A stretch of DNA of 64,000 bases from Mermis nigrescens (Eukaryota > Nematoda > Enoplea > Mermithida > Mermithidae): the NCBI GenBank assembly GCA_036768485.1, contig JAVLUZ010000227.1, positions 982,334-1,046,333 of the forward strand. The letters are read 5' to 3'. Shown piece by piece: positions 21,201 to 33,100 of the stretch. Both the position numbers and the translations under genes were made by a program. Below the pieces are notes generated by a model. The model had not been told where the DNA came from, searched no databases, and worked only from the letters and a program-made list of their open reading frames with translations. How positions within the stretch are numbered: position 1 is the first letter of the stretch; the number at the start of each line of letters is the position of its first letter.

Positions 21201-22744
21201 ACAAAATTCGGTTATTAGCGCATGTTTCATTTTCGAATAAGATTGTTGTATATGTTGGTGTGAGCTGATATGGAGGCTGCAAAACATAAAGTTCAAAATC
21301 CAGCAAAATTTTAAACAATCTTCTTGTCAATATCTAGGTATTGGCAAGCGATTCAAATTCTGCAAAATATGCCTTTATATCTGATTTATCGCCGTCAAAA
21401 AATTTTTTATTTGCAATTGCAAATTGCATCTGCTGCAAAAATGGTCCGCGATTCAAGGAATCAGCGAGACGTGGACTCACCCGAGCTTTCAGATGAACCT
21501 ACCAGACTATGCCTATGACGTCGTCTGCGCGATCGGGATTTGCGGCGCGAGCGACGACTGCGCGGGCGATCATAGCTATTAGATGAGCTGTCGTCAGAAA
21601 ATTTAGCATGCTTTTTCCTATTGGACGATTCAGATTGAGGAGCAGATTCATTTTGCAAATTTGCAGATTAGATAATATACCAGACAAATTTATCTCAACC
21701 GGTTGCATTTCGATATTAGACGAATGCAAGATAGGACCAAACCAAGGCGGTATTTCCACGTTTATAGGGTTGGAATGCGTAATTATTGGGTAAGATTTCT
21801 CCTTGAGGTGGAAAATACTGCAGCGATTGGATTTAGTTGCTGCTGCAAATTCGCAATAGGAAGGAGTAGGTACAAAGGAAGGCGCGTTACGATTTAATGG
21901 CAGCGAAGGCCGAGATCGCGACGTCTGCGAGTGATACTGACGGCTGCGAAATCGTAGGTATGTTCTCCGAAAAACCCGAGTTTTGCACTAATTGCAAACC
22001 CGTGTTTACAGGATTCTGTGACAAATTACAGATTTCCGGCGGTCGGTCGTACAAGTTTGAGAGATATTTTCTGGAACGGTTTCTGAAGGTGAACGTGAAT
22101 TCGATGCTCTGTTGCTAGTAGACAACAATGAAGATGCCCTATGCGTACTTTGCGCACGATTCGCACTGCTTTGAATTCAGAAAATTTGCGCTATCGATTG
22201 AGTGGTTACTTTGCAGCTCAGATACATTAGTTTCTATGTGATTCAGGAACTGGTTGGGGTTTAAGCATAGTGCTTAGCTCAAACGCAGTTTACGCATTTC
22301 ATCCGCATTTTCCTTTTTGTCTTGATCAACGCGTAGAAGATCCGAAAATTGCAAATGAATAGCTTGTAGCGCTTTCAAAATAAGATCATCAGTCACATTA
22401 GCATTAGCACGCTCTCTGTCGACTTCATGCAGCGACTATGATTACTTTCTACGTCAGAATCGTGATTTTCGCGTTCCGAACTGGTTTCAGGATTATTTGC
22501 CGTGTTAAATGGTAGTCGTATTATCGATCATTGTGTGACTTGATGAATTGTCAATATTAGGATCCGACCTAGTGAGCGAAAATTGATTAATGCGAGATTG
22601 CATGGTACTCAATGATAATTCGTCTTCGGACTGTGTATTACTCGCGGCATGTAGTGGCGGGTAATTATCATTATTCGCCTTAGTCGTTACGTCTCTCGTA
22701 ATTGTGTCATTACTCGCAGAATTACACGGCGCTATTAGAGTCAA
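18275..22744 (-). pseudogene. Decayed gag-like coding region of the LTR element
   Basis: Reading on the minus strand from 22744: an acidic Ser/Asn-rich N-terminal part, a Ser-Arg-rich stretch (about 21461-21658), a capsid-like segment containing FFDGDKSDIKAYFAEFESL (about 21348-21405), KQQPNESVKAYYLSLA (about 21105-21155), and EELIKSDPYLEV after a one-base frameshift near 21105. The nucleocapsid knuckle follows. From about 20365 to 18962 a second, Gln/Arg-rich region contains AQEFLEEYERLQRCL in one frame and continues in another. In-frame stops and frameshifts break the frame throughout. It resembles Ty3-type Gag; the downstream Gln/Arg-rich part is of unknown kind. Confidence 0.7.
20718..20759 (-). 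other. CCHC zinc knuckle of the Gag nucleocapsid
   Basis: CTFCKRIGHIYEEC fits C-x2-C-x4-H-x4-C exactly, followed by basic residues. This fixes the coding strand of the LTR element. Confidence 0.9.
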
Positions 22745-23416
22745 CAGGCGCAGTAGGTAATTGGCGAGCTGAAACAGGTGGCGTAGAAGGTTTTCAATTT
22801 AGCGGGCGGTGTCCGCAAAACCTTTCCTGCCATTTTTAGGTGTCAAGAATGTCGAAAAATGTGCCTTTGGGTAAAATAGAGATTTCCGTACGTCAATTTT
22901 CCCAAAATAAATGTTTCGAATTAGACCTTTGTCGATCCGAAAAACAGGTTTTTCACGTGAATAGTACTTCCTTACGTGAAGTAAGATATACCTGACGTGA
23001 AATGATCGAAAACAGATAGGACTAGGCCTAAAACGCAAGATTAGCGTGGTTAGAAAAATAGGTAGGTAAGAACCTAAATGACGGAATTTCGTGTCGTCAG
23101 TTGAGGAAAATGATAAATCGTCGCCTGAGGGCTGACGTTTATAGAAAAATGAGTATGCGGCGTGAGCTGCCTTCGTCGGTAGAATCGGCGAAACAGAAAA
23201 TACTTACGATGAAAACACCGCGATACACAAAATCTTTACCCGCGGACGCTTACTTAAATTAGCACTGCCGCTGATCGCGGTCGATACAACAACAAAGGTG
23301 AACAAAACGTTACACATTTTTAGATGGCCAAAATGATTATTTTGAATCGAAAAATAATTTTGCGATGATTGATCAGCTCGGCTGTAGCTAGCAGCCTAAA
23401 AGGAGGGAACATCCAA
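22745..23416 (-). other. Leader region of the LTR element
   Basis: Lies between the 5' LTR and the first gag-like frame. A primer-site candidate lies at its 5' edge (about 23402-23415). No other feature is recognised. Confidence 0.5.
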
Positions 23417-24452
23417 TGTAAATACAGAGGTGTCCTATGTGTACAAAGGCGACATAGAACACGTGTATTTGCCTTAAATTTACTGGAATGCGTGGGTACT
23501 TAGAGTCTACGCTTAGTGCTGGCCCGATCATGGCTCTAAGGCTTTCGATCTTTGGACCCTTACAAACCTTGACTTCGATCCCCTCAGCCCTAATATTGCT
23601 GGCTGCTTCTATGTCGGGTGATCTCAGCAGCTACGCCCTAAGACCTAAGGCTACCTACCTAGTCTCGGTAATTGCCGCAGAGGTCGGATTGACCTATCTC
23701 AAGCTCAAGTTGTTATTTAACTTATTTTCAATCAGTGCCTGATTCGAAATGTTTTGGTTCCTAATTTGTGTAGCACGCTGAACTATGAAAGCAACAACAA
23801 CGAGCTCTATGCTGATCAATCATCTCTAAAAGATTAAATAATAGTTTGATCAATTTTTAGGCTTGAGGCATAAATTATGATTTTCGATGGAAAAAGCTAT
23901 CATACGGAATTTACCTATCAGTCCACTAGATGGGTGGAAATCCTCGACGAAGGGATGATGGCCGACCAAACCCTCGGTATATCCGAAACCACTGGGTTGG
24001 TTTTTCTAGGATTTTATTCAACGAGACATTGCAGGCCTATAGCCGGGAAAACTAATACGCAAAGAAAAATGACTATGTACAGTCGAGAATAACCGACCAA
24101 CGAAAAACAAAACAAGCCAAAAAACTAACACGACCTTCAATACGTTGGCCTCAATGACCATTACAGTAAATTAAAACAACGATCAATTTAACATAATACT
24201 GAATTGACTTTTATCTCAGATCGATTACACAAGCGGTATGGATGAAACAATTACTATTATCATACACTTAGCTCTACGATACCGGACAAGTATCTAAATG
24301 TTTTTTATTATTGAAAATTTGGGAAAATAATGGGAAGGCCGAAGGCATAGCCCACAGTGCACTATCATAGATAGCTACTAGTATTGGCTATGTTATGGCT
24401 ATTGCGAACTGCTAAGGCATGTTCGCCTAAACGTGTAACTCTCGCAGTTACA
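23417..24452 (-). repeat. LTR (5' LTR in element orientation)
   Basis: Partner of 17237-18274 with the same TG...CA ends. Its outer edge abuts the ATAA target duplication. Confidence 0.92.
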
Positions 24453-24794
24453 ATAATACAAGAAAACTATGCTAGAATAGCTGTTTCGGCCGTTGGAAAT
24501 GGAAACCTATTCTATAAGCATAAATGTCTTCTAGGTCGTCAAAGAAAGTAAATAAATGTCATTAATAGGTATAATCCGGAGCAGCGCCGGAAAAATTTGA
24601 GAAATTATGGTCACTGACGACCAAAAATCATTGCAAATTACATATCCGGTCTTTATCTCGTTAAATATTTTTGGCCAATGGGGGGCGGCCGCCCCTGATG
24701 ATAATTGACATTTTGTGCAGTTATGCAATAGAAAAGTTATTATCAGCAAACTATTAGTTTATGAGTCGAAATTTAGTCATATGTGCGAGCGTAG

Positions 24795-24970
24795 TAGCGA
24801 ATCTAGGATTTTCCTAAGGAGGGCGGTACCCCAACGTTTCCAAAAAAGTCAAAATTGGTCCAAAACCTTACCATTCACGTGCGAAATAGCGCCTTTTCGG
24901 CATTTTACTCTGTCTATTTTTGTTTAAAATCACTTTGACGCAACATTTTTCGAAAAATCAACCTAACATA
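24795..24970. mobile_element. Truncated 1-kb-family MITE
   Basis: GTAGCGAATCTAGGATTTTC followed by the family's GGCGGTACCCCAAC and CATTTTACTCTGT segments. It stops near 24970 with no matching right end. Confidence 0.6.
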
Positions 24971-26430
24971 CTTGATGAGAGATGAAGAATATAGATCTTG
25001 TAATGATTTTTTATTTCTCATTGGTCATCGTAATAAGGTTTGCACCTTAATTATATTCATTTAGATTTTTGTCGGTCTGGATAGAAGCTATGTATACTTT
25101 TACTTCAAGAATTATTTTTTGATAGCAAAAGTTATCATTCCAATGTTTCAGCAGGCACGTATCTAATAGGTGACTGGCGGACCAGTCCCCCAAAATTTCG
25201 TATGTAGATCATTTATTGGAAGAGTCCCCCGGAGAAGAAAAACCGCAATGTGCGAATTCTTAAATGCATTTGAAAGACCGTCAGGATAGGGTTAGCACAC
25301 TTTTGAGCCAACCAGCCCAAAATTTTTAGGAGCTCCGCGCCAGATTTATCGTTTTTGTATAATTTCTGTCTTCTGAACGCTTGATTTAAAAATAAGGCAT
25401 CGTGAATATGACAAAATTTTATGGCGCCTAGACCAGGATTATTTATTTTTTATATTGTTTTTCAATGCAATGACCAGAATTGAGTATAAAGGAAATTGAA
25501 AATTTTTCAGTTGGTCGAGTTTGAATGAATGCTGAAGCGTGGCTATCTTGAACGACATAGTTTTTAGCGATTAAAATAAAGTAAATATTCATTTTTTCTT
25601 TTTAAGAAACTCTAAATCAACATTTTGGCCTAATTTAGTTGTCAAGATTATTTGACTCTAAAATTCTCGTCCCCTATGTCTAGAAGGTCCAAATGGCTTT
25701 TTTACGGCATAAATTCTAGAAAATTTTTGGTGGTTTGCGCCGAATGTTACAGTGGAAGTGTAGCTATTATATTGTTCAGTGCACAAATACAGGTAATGGA
25801 AACATCCTTCCGCATATCATACACATACATATCTCGGAAGTTTTCCGACTCAAAATGTTTGCGAAAGTTGTTAAAAATTCTAGCAGTTTTCGAATCTTGT
25901 ACAAGAAATAATTTTGAACAGAAAAATTTAAAACGGCGAAAACCGCTATTTTGTACGTAAATACCGAAGTTGTACCAATTTTTGATTCTTTGAGGAAAAA
26001 AATGGGATGCTGTGTTCCCCACAAAAATTCTGGATTCATCGTCTAGGATGAATCAGATTAATAACTTGTAGTACAATGAAAGCAGATACTTTTTAGAGTC
26101 ATGGACCATGGTTCAGCCTCATGCTCATATTCGTAGTTTACCGCCACCAGACCAAGGGGTCCCAAATTATTTCTTCGCACAGGGCCCCAAAAGCCTATGA
26201 CCGGGTCTGCTTTCGACGAAGTTGGTACTCTTTTTGGTATGCTGGCTTTATTTCGTTTGCCAATAAAAAGCACTTATAACCGACATTGCGCTGATCTTTA
26301 TGTATTGAAGCGTTCTTTCTATTTCTTTCAAAATAGAAAAACTCAATTTTTGTTCAAATCACAAGATATAGGTATCTATACCTGTATATAAGCACGTCTG
26401 TGCGCACTTTGGCTGCGGATTATCAGCATA
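24971..26430. other. Intergenic, nothing firm
   Basis: 25152-25350 looks like a decayed MITE (CAGGCACGTATCTAATAGG at about 25152; GGAGCTCCGCGCCAGA near 25330). Opposed open frames at 25652-26039 show no domain. No gene was recognised. Confidence 0.35.
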
Positions 26431-26764
26431 CATACGTCGGCGTGGGATTTCGCGCCCCAGAAATTGAAAAGCCCCCCGCAGATTACTGTAGAAACCCAGA
26501 ATTCTATTTTTACTACATATTTGGCGATTTTATCCGAGCAGACTCACAGAATTTTCTTGCTGCCCATGTATGATGATGAAACCTTTGAGCTTCGTCGCGC
26601 TTTATGTAAATACATATATGCATACATGGGCGTAGGCTAGGAGGAGGGTTGGGGAGTGTTTGTCCACTCCCAAAAGTTAAGCCCCAGATTACTGTAGACC
26701 CCTAAATTCTATTTTTAGTAACATACTCATCCTGACCACAGAATTTTCTTGCTGCCCACGTATG
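26431..26764. repeat. Two adjacent CATACATGGGC-family MITE copies
   Basis: Copies at about 26431-26571 and 26621-26764 share GATTACTGTAGA, CAGAATTTTCTTGCTGCCCA and ends CATAC..GGGC / GCCCAYGTATG. Target duplications are not clear. Confidence 0.55.
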
Positions 26765-26921
26765 CCTATACACACGTACCTACCGTAAATATGTAGGCAT
26801 AGCATCTAATTAGTTCTACATTTTTTAACTACTACTTACAAACATAAAGCAGCAAACGAGAAGATGAAAATAAATAACAAATGTGCCAACTATTATGTAA
26901 ATCACATCAACGAAAAATAGT

Positions 26922-27125
26922 TCAACATTCCTCCGCGAGCCAATCTTTGATTAAAGCATGTGCAGCCGTACCATCAGGAGGCACAAAGCGAAATTCACCC
27001 GGCCTGATGGTCGAAAAGTCGATTGTGGATAAGTCAGACGTAGAAACGGTGGCTTCGAATGCCTTTTTAACAACTTGACGGCTGAACCACTGGCCGTATT
27101 CTAATTCCGAGCGATCGACGCTAAG
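26922..27125 (-). CDS. Nudix hydrolase terminal exon
   Basis: Acceptor TTTCTAG precedes LSVDRSELEYGQWFSR, and FRFVPPDGTAAHALIKDWL matches the C-terminal FVPP...IAHQLI segment of the family. Stop TGA at 26922-26924. Confidence 0.92.
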   Translation of the reverse strand, partial: LSVDRSELEYGQWFSRQVVKKAFEATVSTSDLSTIDFSTIRPGEFRFVPPDGTAAHALIKDWLAEEC

Positions 27126-30100
27126 CTAGAAATTTAACGATCATACATGGGCAGCCACCAAATTCTTAGGGGTTTGGGTGATGTAAAACAGGCAAGAAAT
27201 CCCCAACAACATGTCGAAAAATTCAATTCTGGGGGTCTATCGACTTGGGGGGTCTACCTGATTCTGGGGGTACAACATCCCAAACCCCACGTCCACGTGT
27301 GCTAACGATTCTAATACGCTTGCATTCTGTATTAATAATTTGAAATACATTGCTTACTTCTTGCTTCTAATGAATTGACAAAAAAAGAAAAAAACCGATT
27401 TTTACAAAGCATGCAAAGCAAAATGAAATGAAGCTCACAAAACAAAATAAAAATAATTAAATGAAACTAGTATATACTGAATTGAGATAAGGGAATATAC
27501 TTTCATGTTATAAATAGGTAAGTACCTAACCTACTGTAATCGGGCATATACAGCACCTTTATTCATTAAAGACTGCTCAATAATAGAAATTAATTCGTTA
27601 CTATGACCGGCCACGGTGCACGCAAAGACAATCAGTCAGGCACACTTGCAAATAAAGTGGGAATTCTCTCCCAAAGTCAGTCGTCCTTATCCCCTAAAGG
27701 CTGACATTTCTTACTTTCCTGACGTTTGGGCAATACTATGCCTTTTTGTGTCATGTTTGTGTTTTCTGCCAGTTCTAGCCAAAAATTTAGGTTTTTTACC
27801 CCTCTCTACACAAAATGTTAAAAAACAGAAAGGAATTCTAATTATAAGAAATAATGTGAAAACGCTCGAATAAATACAAAAAATGGTATAGTTTGAATAA
27901 AGTAAAAATAATGAGTAGGTACATATTTCTGCTTGCGGCATCTTTAAGAGAAAATGTATCGAGTAAATCTTCGGACGAATATTTGACTAAAATGCAAATG
28001 AAGAGATAAAATCTATGGAGGATCGATTCATTCAGTGCAAAGTAAAATAATCAGTGCAATTATTGATTTTCAAAGCTTGATTTTTATAGATTTAATGCAT
28101 ACGAAAAGCAAAGTTGTGAAAATAGTACCTGCGCGTAGGGGGGTTGAGGGTATGCATCATACGTGGGCAGCAAGAAAATTCTGGGGGGGGGTGCAAGATT
28201 TTTTGAAGGTCAAAAAGCGGCCTTAAAAATCGTGTTAAGGCGATAAAAACACCATTTTTCGACGTTTCTCATCAAGCACTATCCATTGGCATCAAAAAAT
28301 TGCGAAAAAAACGAAAAAAATTTTAAAAAAATTGAATTCTGGGGGGGGTATTTTTATTTCTGGGGGAGGAGGTGCATACCCCCAAACCCCCCACGCCCAG
28401 GTGTGGTATACACCCCCAGAGACCAAAATACCTCCCCCAGAAACCGAATTACCCCCAGAATTCAATTTTTGAATTTTTTTGTTTTCTTCGCAAGTTTTTG
28501 ATGCCAATGGATAGTGCTCGATGAGAAACATCATTTTTAAGGCCATTCTTTAACCTTTTGAAAAGATCTTGCAACCCCCTCCGCCCCAAAGCTTTGGTGC
28601 CGCCCACCTATGAGCATAAGTGAAGCATGATATTTGATGCATTTATAACTTAACTCTGCGTCCCTACCTTTTGATTTATATCAGCATTTGCCCTAAAAGC
28701 ACACATTAAGGAGTTTTGTGGAAAAGGCCAACACCGAGAAAAATTGGCGTATCTAATGTTTGTTACGTCGACGCCAACTTCTTCCGCCGATTCTCGGATT
28801 ACCGTATCTTCCAAGCTTTCTCCTATTCGAAAATTAGCTAATGTGACAGACTTGCAAGGCGCATTATACGAGTAACCATACATTATCTTGGGAGGTCTTA
28901 GGGAAGGGGTTCTCTCCAGAATTCGCGATTTTCTAAAAAAAATCGTACTGCTTGCTTTCAGATTTTTTATTTTACATTATTTCAAAATTTTTTGTTTCTA
29001 CGTTCTAGAAAGATGCAGCATCGTAAGAAACATCAAAAAATGATGATGACCAAAGGTGGGCGGCACCGAAATTCTGGGGGTGCAAGATTTTCCAACGGCA
29101 AAAAATGGCATTAAAAATGGTGATATGGCGAAAAAACATAATTTTTCAACGTTTCTCATCGAGCACTATCTATTGGCATCAAGAAATTGCGAAAAAAACA
29201 AAAACATTCTCAAAAATTGAATTTCTAGGGGTTATTTTGGTTTCTCGCGGGAATACCCTCAAACCCCCCCCTCACGCCCAGGTGTGGTTGTGACGCATAT
29301 CTACTTTTTTTGAGCTCAAAGAAGGTACAGTAGAAAAATGTTTTTGATCTTACCCTCTAGAATTCCCATGCTGTGCATGTCTGATTATAATCATGGTAAA
29401 TTTACCAGCTTAATTTGAAATCATAATTGCTAACTCCTTAAATTTTCTTTTATCTGTGTTCTAAATTTCAATTAAGTGTCATACGCACAGATGAGCGCAG
29501 GGGAAGAGGATGGTGGCTTAGAACCCCAAAATCAGGAGATCCCTAAGATTTAATTTCTGATGGCTTCTGTCCAAGACGCCCAGGATTTGGTTGCTGCCCA
29601 TCTATGGTCACACATGTCCCGACAAACATGTAAATATCGAAATTCGTAGATAAGGAAAATTAATCGTAAACAAAATCTGAATTGCAGAGTAAATTCAATA
29701 AAAAAATCAAAAATGTCGGGCGCATTTATTCAAATGTACCTACTGTGTACGGCCACGTGTACATAGTTTAGTAGGAACAAGTATGTTCATAAAGAAAGAA
29801 GTTTAAACCAAATATGCATACCTACTAACATTATCAAGGCCCGACTGTAAGCCGCGCATATACAATATGAGTAAATGGTAAATTTCGCAGAGAATGATTA
29901 AAAACAGGTTAAATTAATACATTATCCAATAAGTTCCTTATAAATTGGAAGCACAATGTATCAGGAAGCCACTGAAAATTGTCCGGGATGTTATTATTTT
30001 TACTGATTTTTGTATTATAATATATAATTTTGACCCTCAAACTATGACTCTGATAATTCATAACCAAACATGGCCGCAACACTAAACATAGCAGAAACTA

Positions 30101-33100
30101 ACTCCTGGGAGGTCAGGTGAAACAAAATTGCGAAAAAGCGCCTATAATTCAATTCTGGATTATTTAACTTTAAAATTTTAAGTTTTGTGAACATAACTTT
30201 TTTAGCAGGTAAAAAATTATTGACTAGCCCAAAAAAGTGTGCATAAAACTCCTCATTACAAATTTCTTTCTATTTAACTTAGAGCAATGCGACTTACATC
30301 ATTTGAAAGAAAAAAGCATTTACTACATGTCCTTTGAAAGTAGTTTCTGATTTTAAGAATTCATTTAATGCGAAGCATTTTTGTAAACCCATATTTTCAT
30401 TGAATACAGACACGATCAAAGTGTAACGTGATAAGAACTCGCAAAACTGAACTCAAACGAATAATAAAACTGACAATTCTGAAGCTAAGAACATTGAACA
30501 TAGTGTGCAGATGTTCTAATAGCTATTTTGATTGAAAAAATTCAATTTGACGTTTCAAGCCGAGATTCAATAATTAATACTCCTACATAATTACTAACTT
30601 TTTTGTTGAAACTTTTAAAAAAGTGATGTTTACGAAAGTGTAAACCAAAAACTGAATAACAGAGGTAGCTCAATGAAACTTAATAATTTTGTTGCCCTAT
30701 ATTTCTGCTTTCAAAAAAGTCAAGTTATGCAATATGTTTAATATAGCTATAGTTATGGATAAAACATTGGGTTCCCCTTTTTATGGGTCACCCTGTATAT
30801 GCGTAATTAACTCATATTTATGCATTTAAAAAAATTTTCAGAGCAGAACATCTACTGTGCCACATAATTGACGGACCTGTTTCGCAGAATCCGGCGACAG
30901 CAGTGAATACGCCAGGTAATTGTCTGGATTGTCGGATTAGTAGAACATATTGATTGGAGTAGTCAGAAATCAACGTTATTACGACTGGCGAGACCTAAAG
31001 AAAATGAGACTTATCACGCATTCAGCTATTTTGAAATATGACTCTTTTGCAACATACAAACAGAAAAGCGATTCAATTGATTTATTGGATTATAAATTCA
31101 GGTTCTAATTAATTAATAATTATTATTAAATTATTAAACTAATTAATTGAATTACAAATTCCATAAATTCAGGCGCTGATTTGCATGGCGTGCGAATAAG
31201 GAAATTTTCACAACGGAAAAAAGAAGATTAGCAAAAACATTGTTTTAAATCAAATTCAACTTCTCTAGGAACCTCTTTGACACAAACTTCTCAAAACTTT
31301 CGGGGCTCCACATCTAATTATTCGTATTCTATAAGCTGTACCCAAAATACATATTGAAACCAGTGTTTTTTTTGTACAAGGTCCGTTTGTACATGTACAA
31401 AGATGGTCCCTAAAAGTCTTTGTACATTTCGTACACACAAATTTTTGAGTACTATAATATGGTACAGTAGCGATTTTAGTGTGGCGAAAACAGAGTTGTT
31501 CGCCCTTTGGTCACGTACTTAAGCAATTTCTAGGTTTCTGAGGGCAAAAATCAGTAATAATCGTCTCAAAACGGCGCGAAGCGCCAAAAATTTGGCATTT
31601 TTCCTTTCAAAATGCAATTTCTGAAATTATAAAGATATATAGAACACACAATTGCTCATTTCGGCGCGGAGCGCCGAGAATTTTGCGAATTTCGAACCTT
31701 TTTTGCAGTTTTTGTCTTCCAAAAAATCTTTGTACATGTACAAAGACGGTCCCCAAAAGTCTTTGTACATAGCGAAAAATCTTCGCCGAATACAAAAAAA
31801 ACCGTGATTGAAACGGCAAAAATGATGAATAATTAATAATTTGGAGAAATTTACCATGTGGACAGTAACTATATACATAAATAAGAGAGAAGATTCACTT
31901 TATTATTTTTATCTTTATTTTATCAATTTGAACACTTAAATGTACTTCTTCCTACCCCTTCGACAAATCCCTATATCCACGTACTTATATTTGTAGTGTG
32001 GAATAATAATGTTGATAATACATAAATACAGGGCCGTCATTCAGGGGGGCGGCCGCCGACCACACGTGGGCGTGGGGGGCGGGGTTTGGAGGTATGCAAC
32101 CTCAGAAATTGGAATACCCCAGAATTCAATTTTTGAAATTTTTTTTGCTTTTTTAGCGATTTTTTGATGCCATTGGATAGTGCTCAATGAGAAATGTCGA
32201 AAAATGGTGTTTTTTCACCATATGTACGACCACTTTTAAGACCATTTTTTGACCTTTGAAAATTTCTTACCACCCCCTCACCCAGAATTTCGGTGCTGCC
32301 AACCTATGCCGCCGACCCCGGCCCTTAACCAAAAAAAATTTTTTGAAAGGTAAGATAATGCACGGAAAGATGGAAAAATTTAATGCCTTCGTCGTAAAAT
32401 CTTCAAATTTTTGACGCGATTGAAAAATTTTATAGCAGTTTGTTTGAATGAAAAAATTTATTCCGAAAAAAAACGAATTTTGTGATCTTAATGGATAGAG
32501 CATGTCGAAAAACGTGGAAAATTGCGGTTTTCACGAGCTATCCCGACAACGTTTCCGAGCTATAGACCGATTTATGTAGGGTCCGCCCTCCCCTTGGCCG
32601 AATCCTGGATACGGGCCTGTGTATGCATGTAAAGCACGGTTTCAAAATCACTATAGATCGCATACTGTTGGATAATAAACTTGTTTGCACGATGGACATT
32701 CCGCACTCGCTTTTGATGCCTTGATAACCAAGCGCGTAACACACTTTGAGCAAAACTTGAACGTATCAGACCACTTGAGTAATCCTTTGGCCTTAAAATT
32801 TTAAAAGCTGATTGGAAGACCAGCTCATCAATTAGTTAAAAAGCGTTTAACGATCTCAAAAAAAGTAAAATTACATGCTTAATATGCTTGATAAAGAATT
32901 TCCGGTGCCGACTTTCCAGATAGGGAAAATATTCACATGCTAATATTGCAGAAATTGTGTACTGAAAGAACTCTTGAAAAAGTATAAGCAGTGTTTTTAC
33001 GATACAGTGACCCATGCACTTCCAAAGTCCTATCAACTGTCAAAAACTCATTACAATGAGTAAAATAGTCCTGTTTTTACGACTCTTTACTAAGCAATGA

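Larger units (their letters stand above)
17237..24452 (-). mobile_element. LTR retrotransposon, minus orientation, gag-only
   Basis: Two near-identical repeats of about 1.04 kb (TGTAAATACAG ... CAGTTACA) enclose 5.1 kb. Ends are TG...CA and the target duplication is ATAA (17233-17236, 24453-24456). Coding remnants read on the minus strand: a capsid-like segment, then a CCHC knuckle, placing the 5' LTR at the high-coordinate side. A primer-site candidate TGGATGTTCCCTCC (minus strand) starts one base inside the 5' LTR; I cannot name the tRNA. No reverse transcriptase, protease or integrase motif was seen in the open frames, so it looks non-autonomous. The frame breaks show it is not intact. Confidence 0.9.
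16904..24697. mobile_element. 1-kb-family hAT-like MITE split by an LTR retrotransposon
   Basis: Starts CAGTGGCGGATCTAGGATTT and ends GGGGCGGCCGCCCCTG, flanked by a perfect 8-bp duplication atgataat (16896-16903, 24698-24705). The LTR element 17237-24452 sits inside; removing it with one ATAA rejoins sequence matching the undisturbed copy at 57497-58576. This copy lacks the nested short MITE: the target cttctagg at 24528-24535 is empty. Confidence 0.88.
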
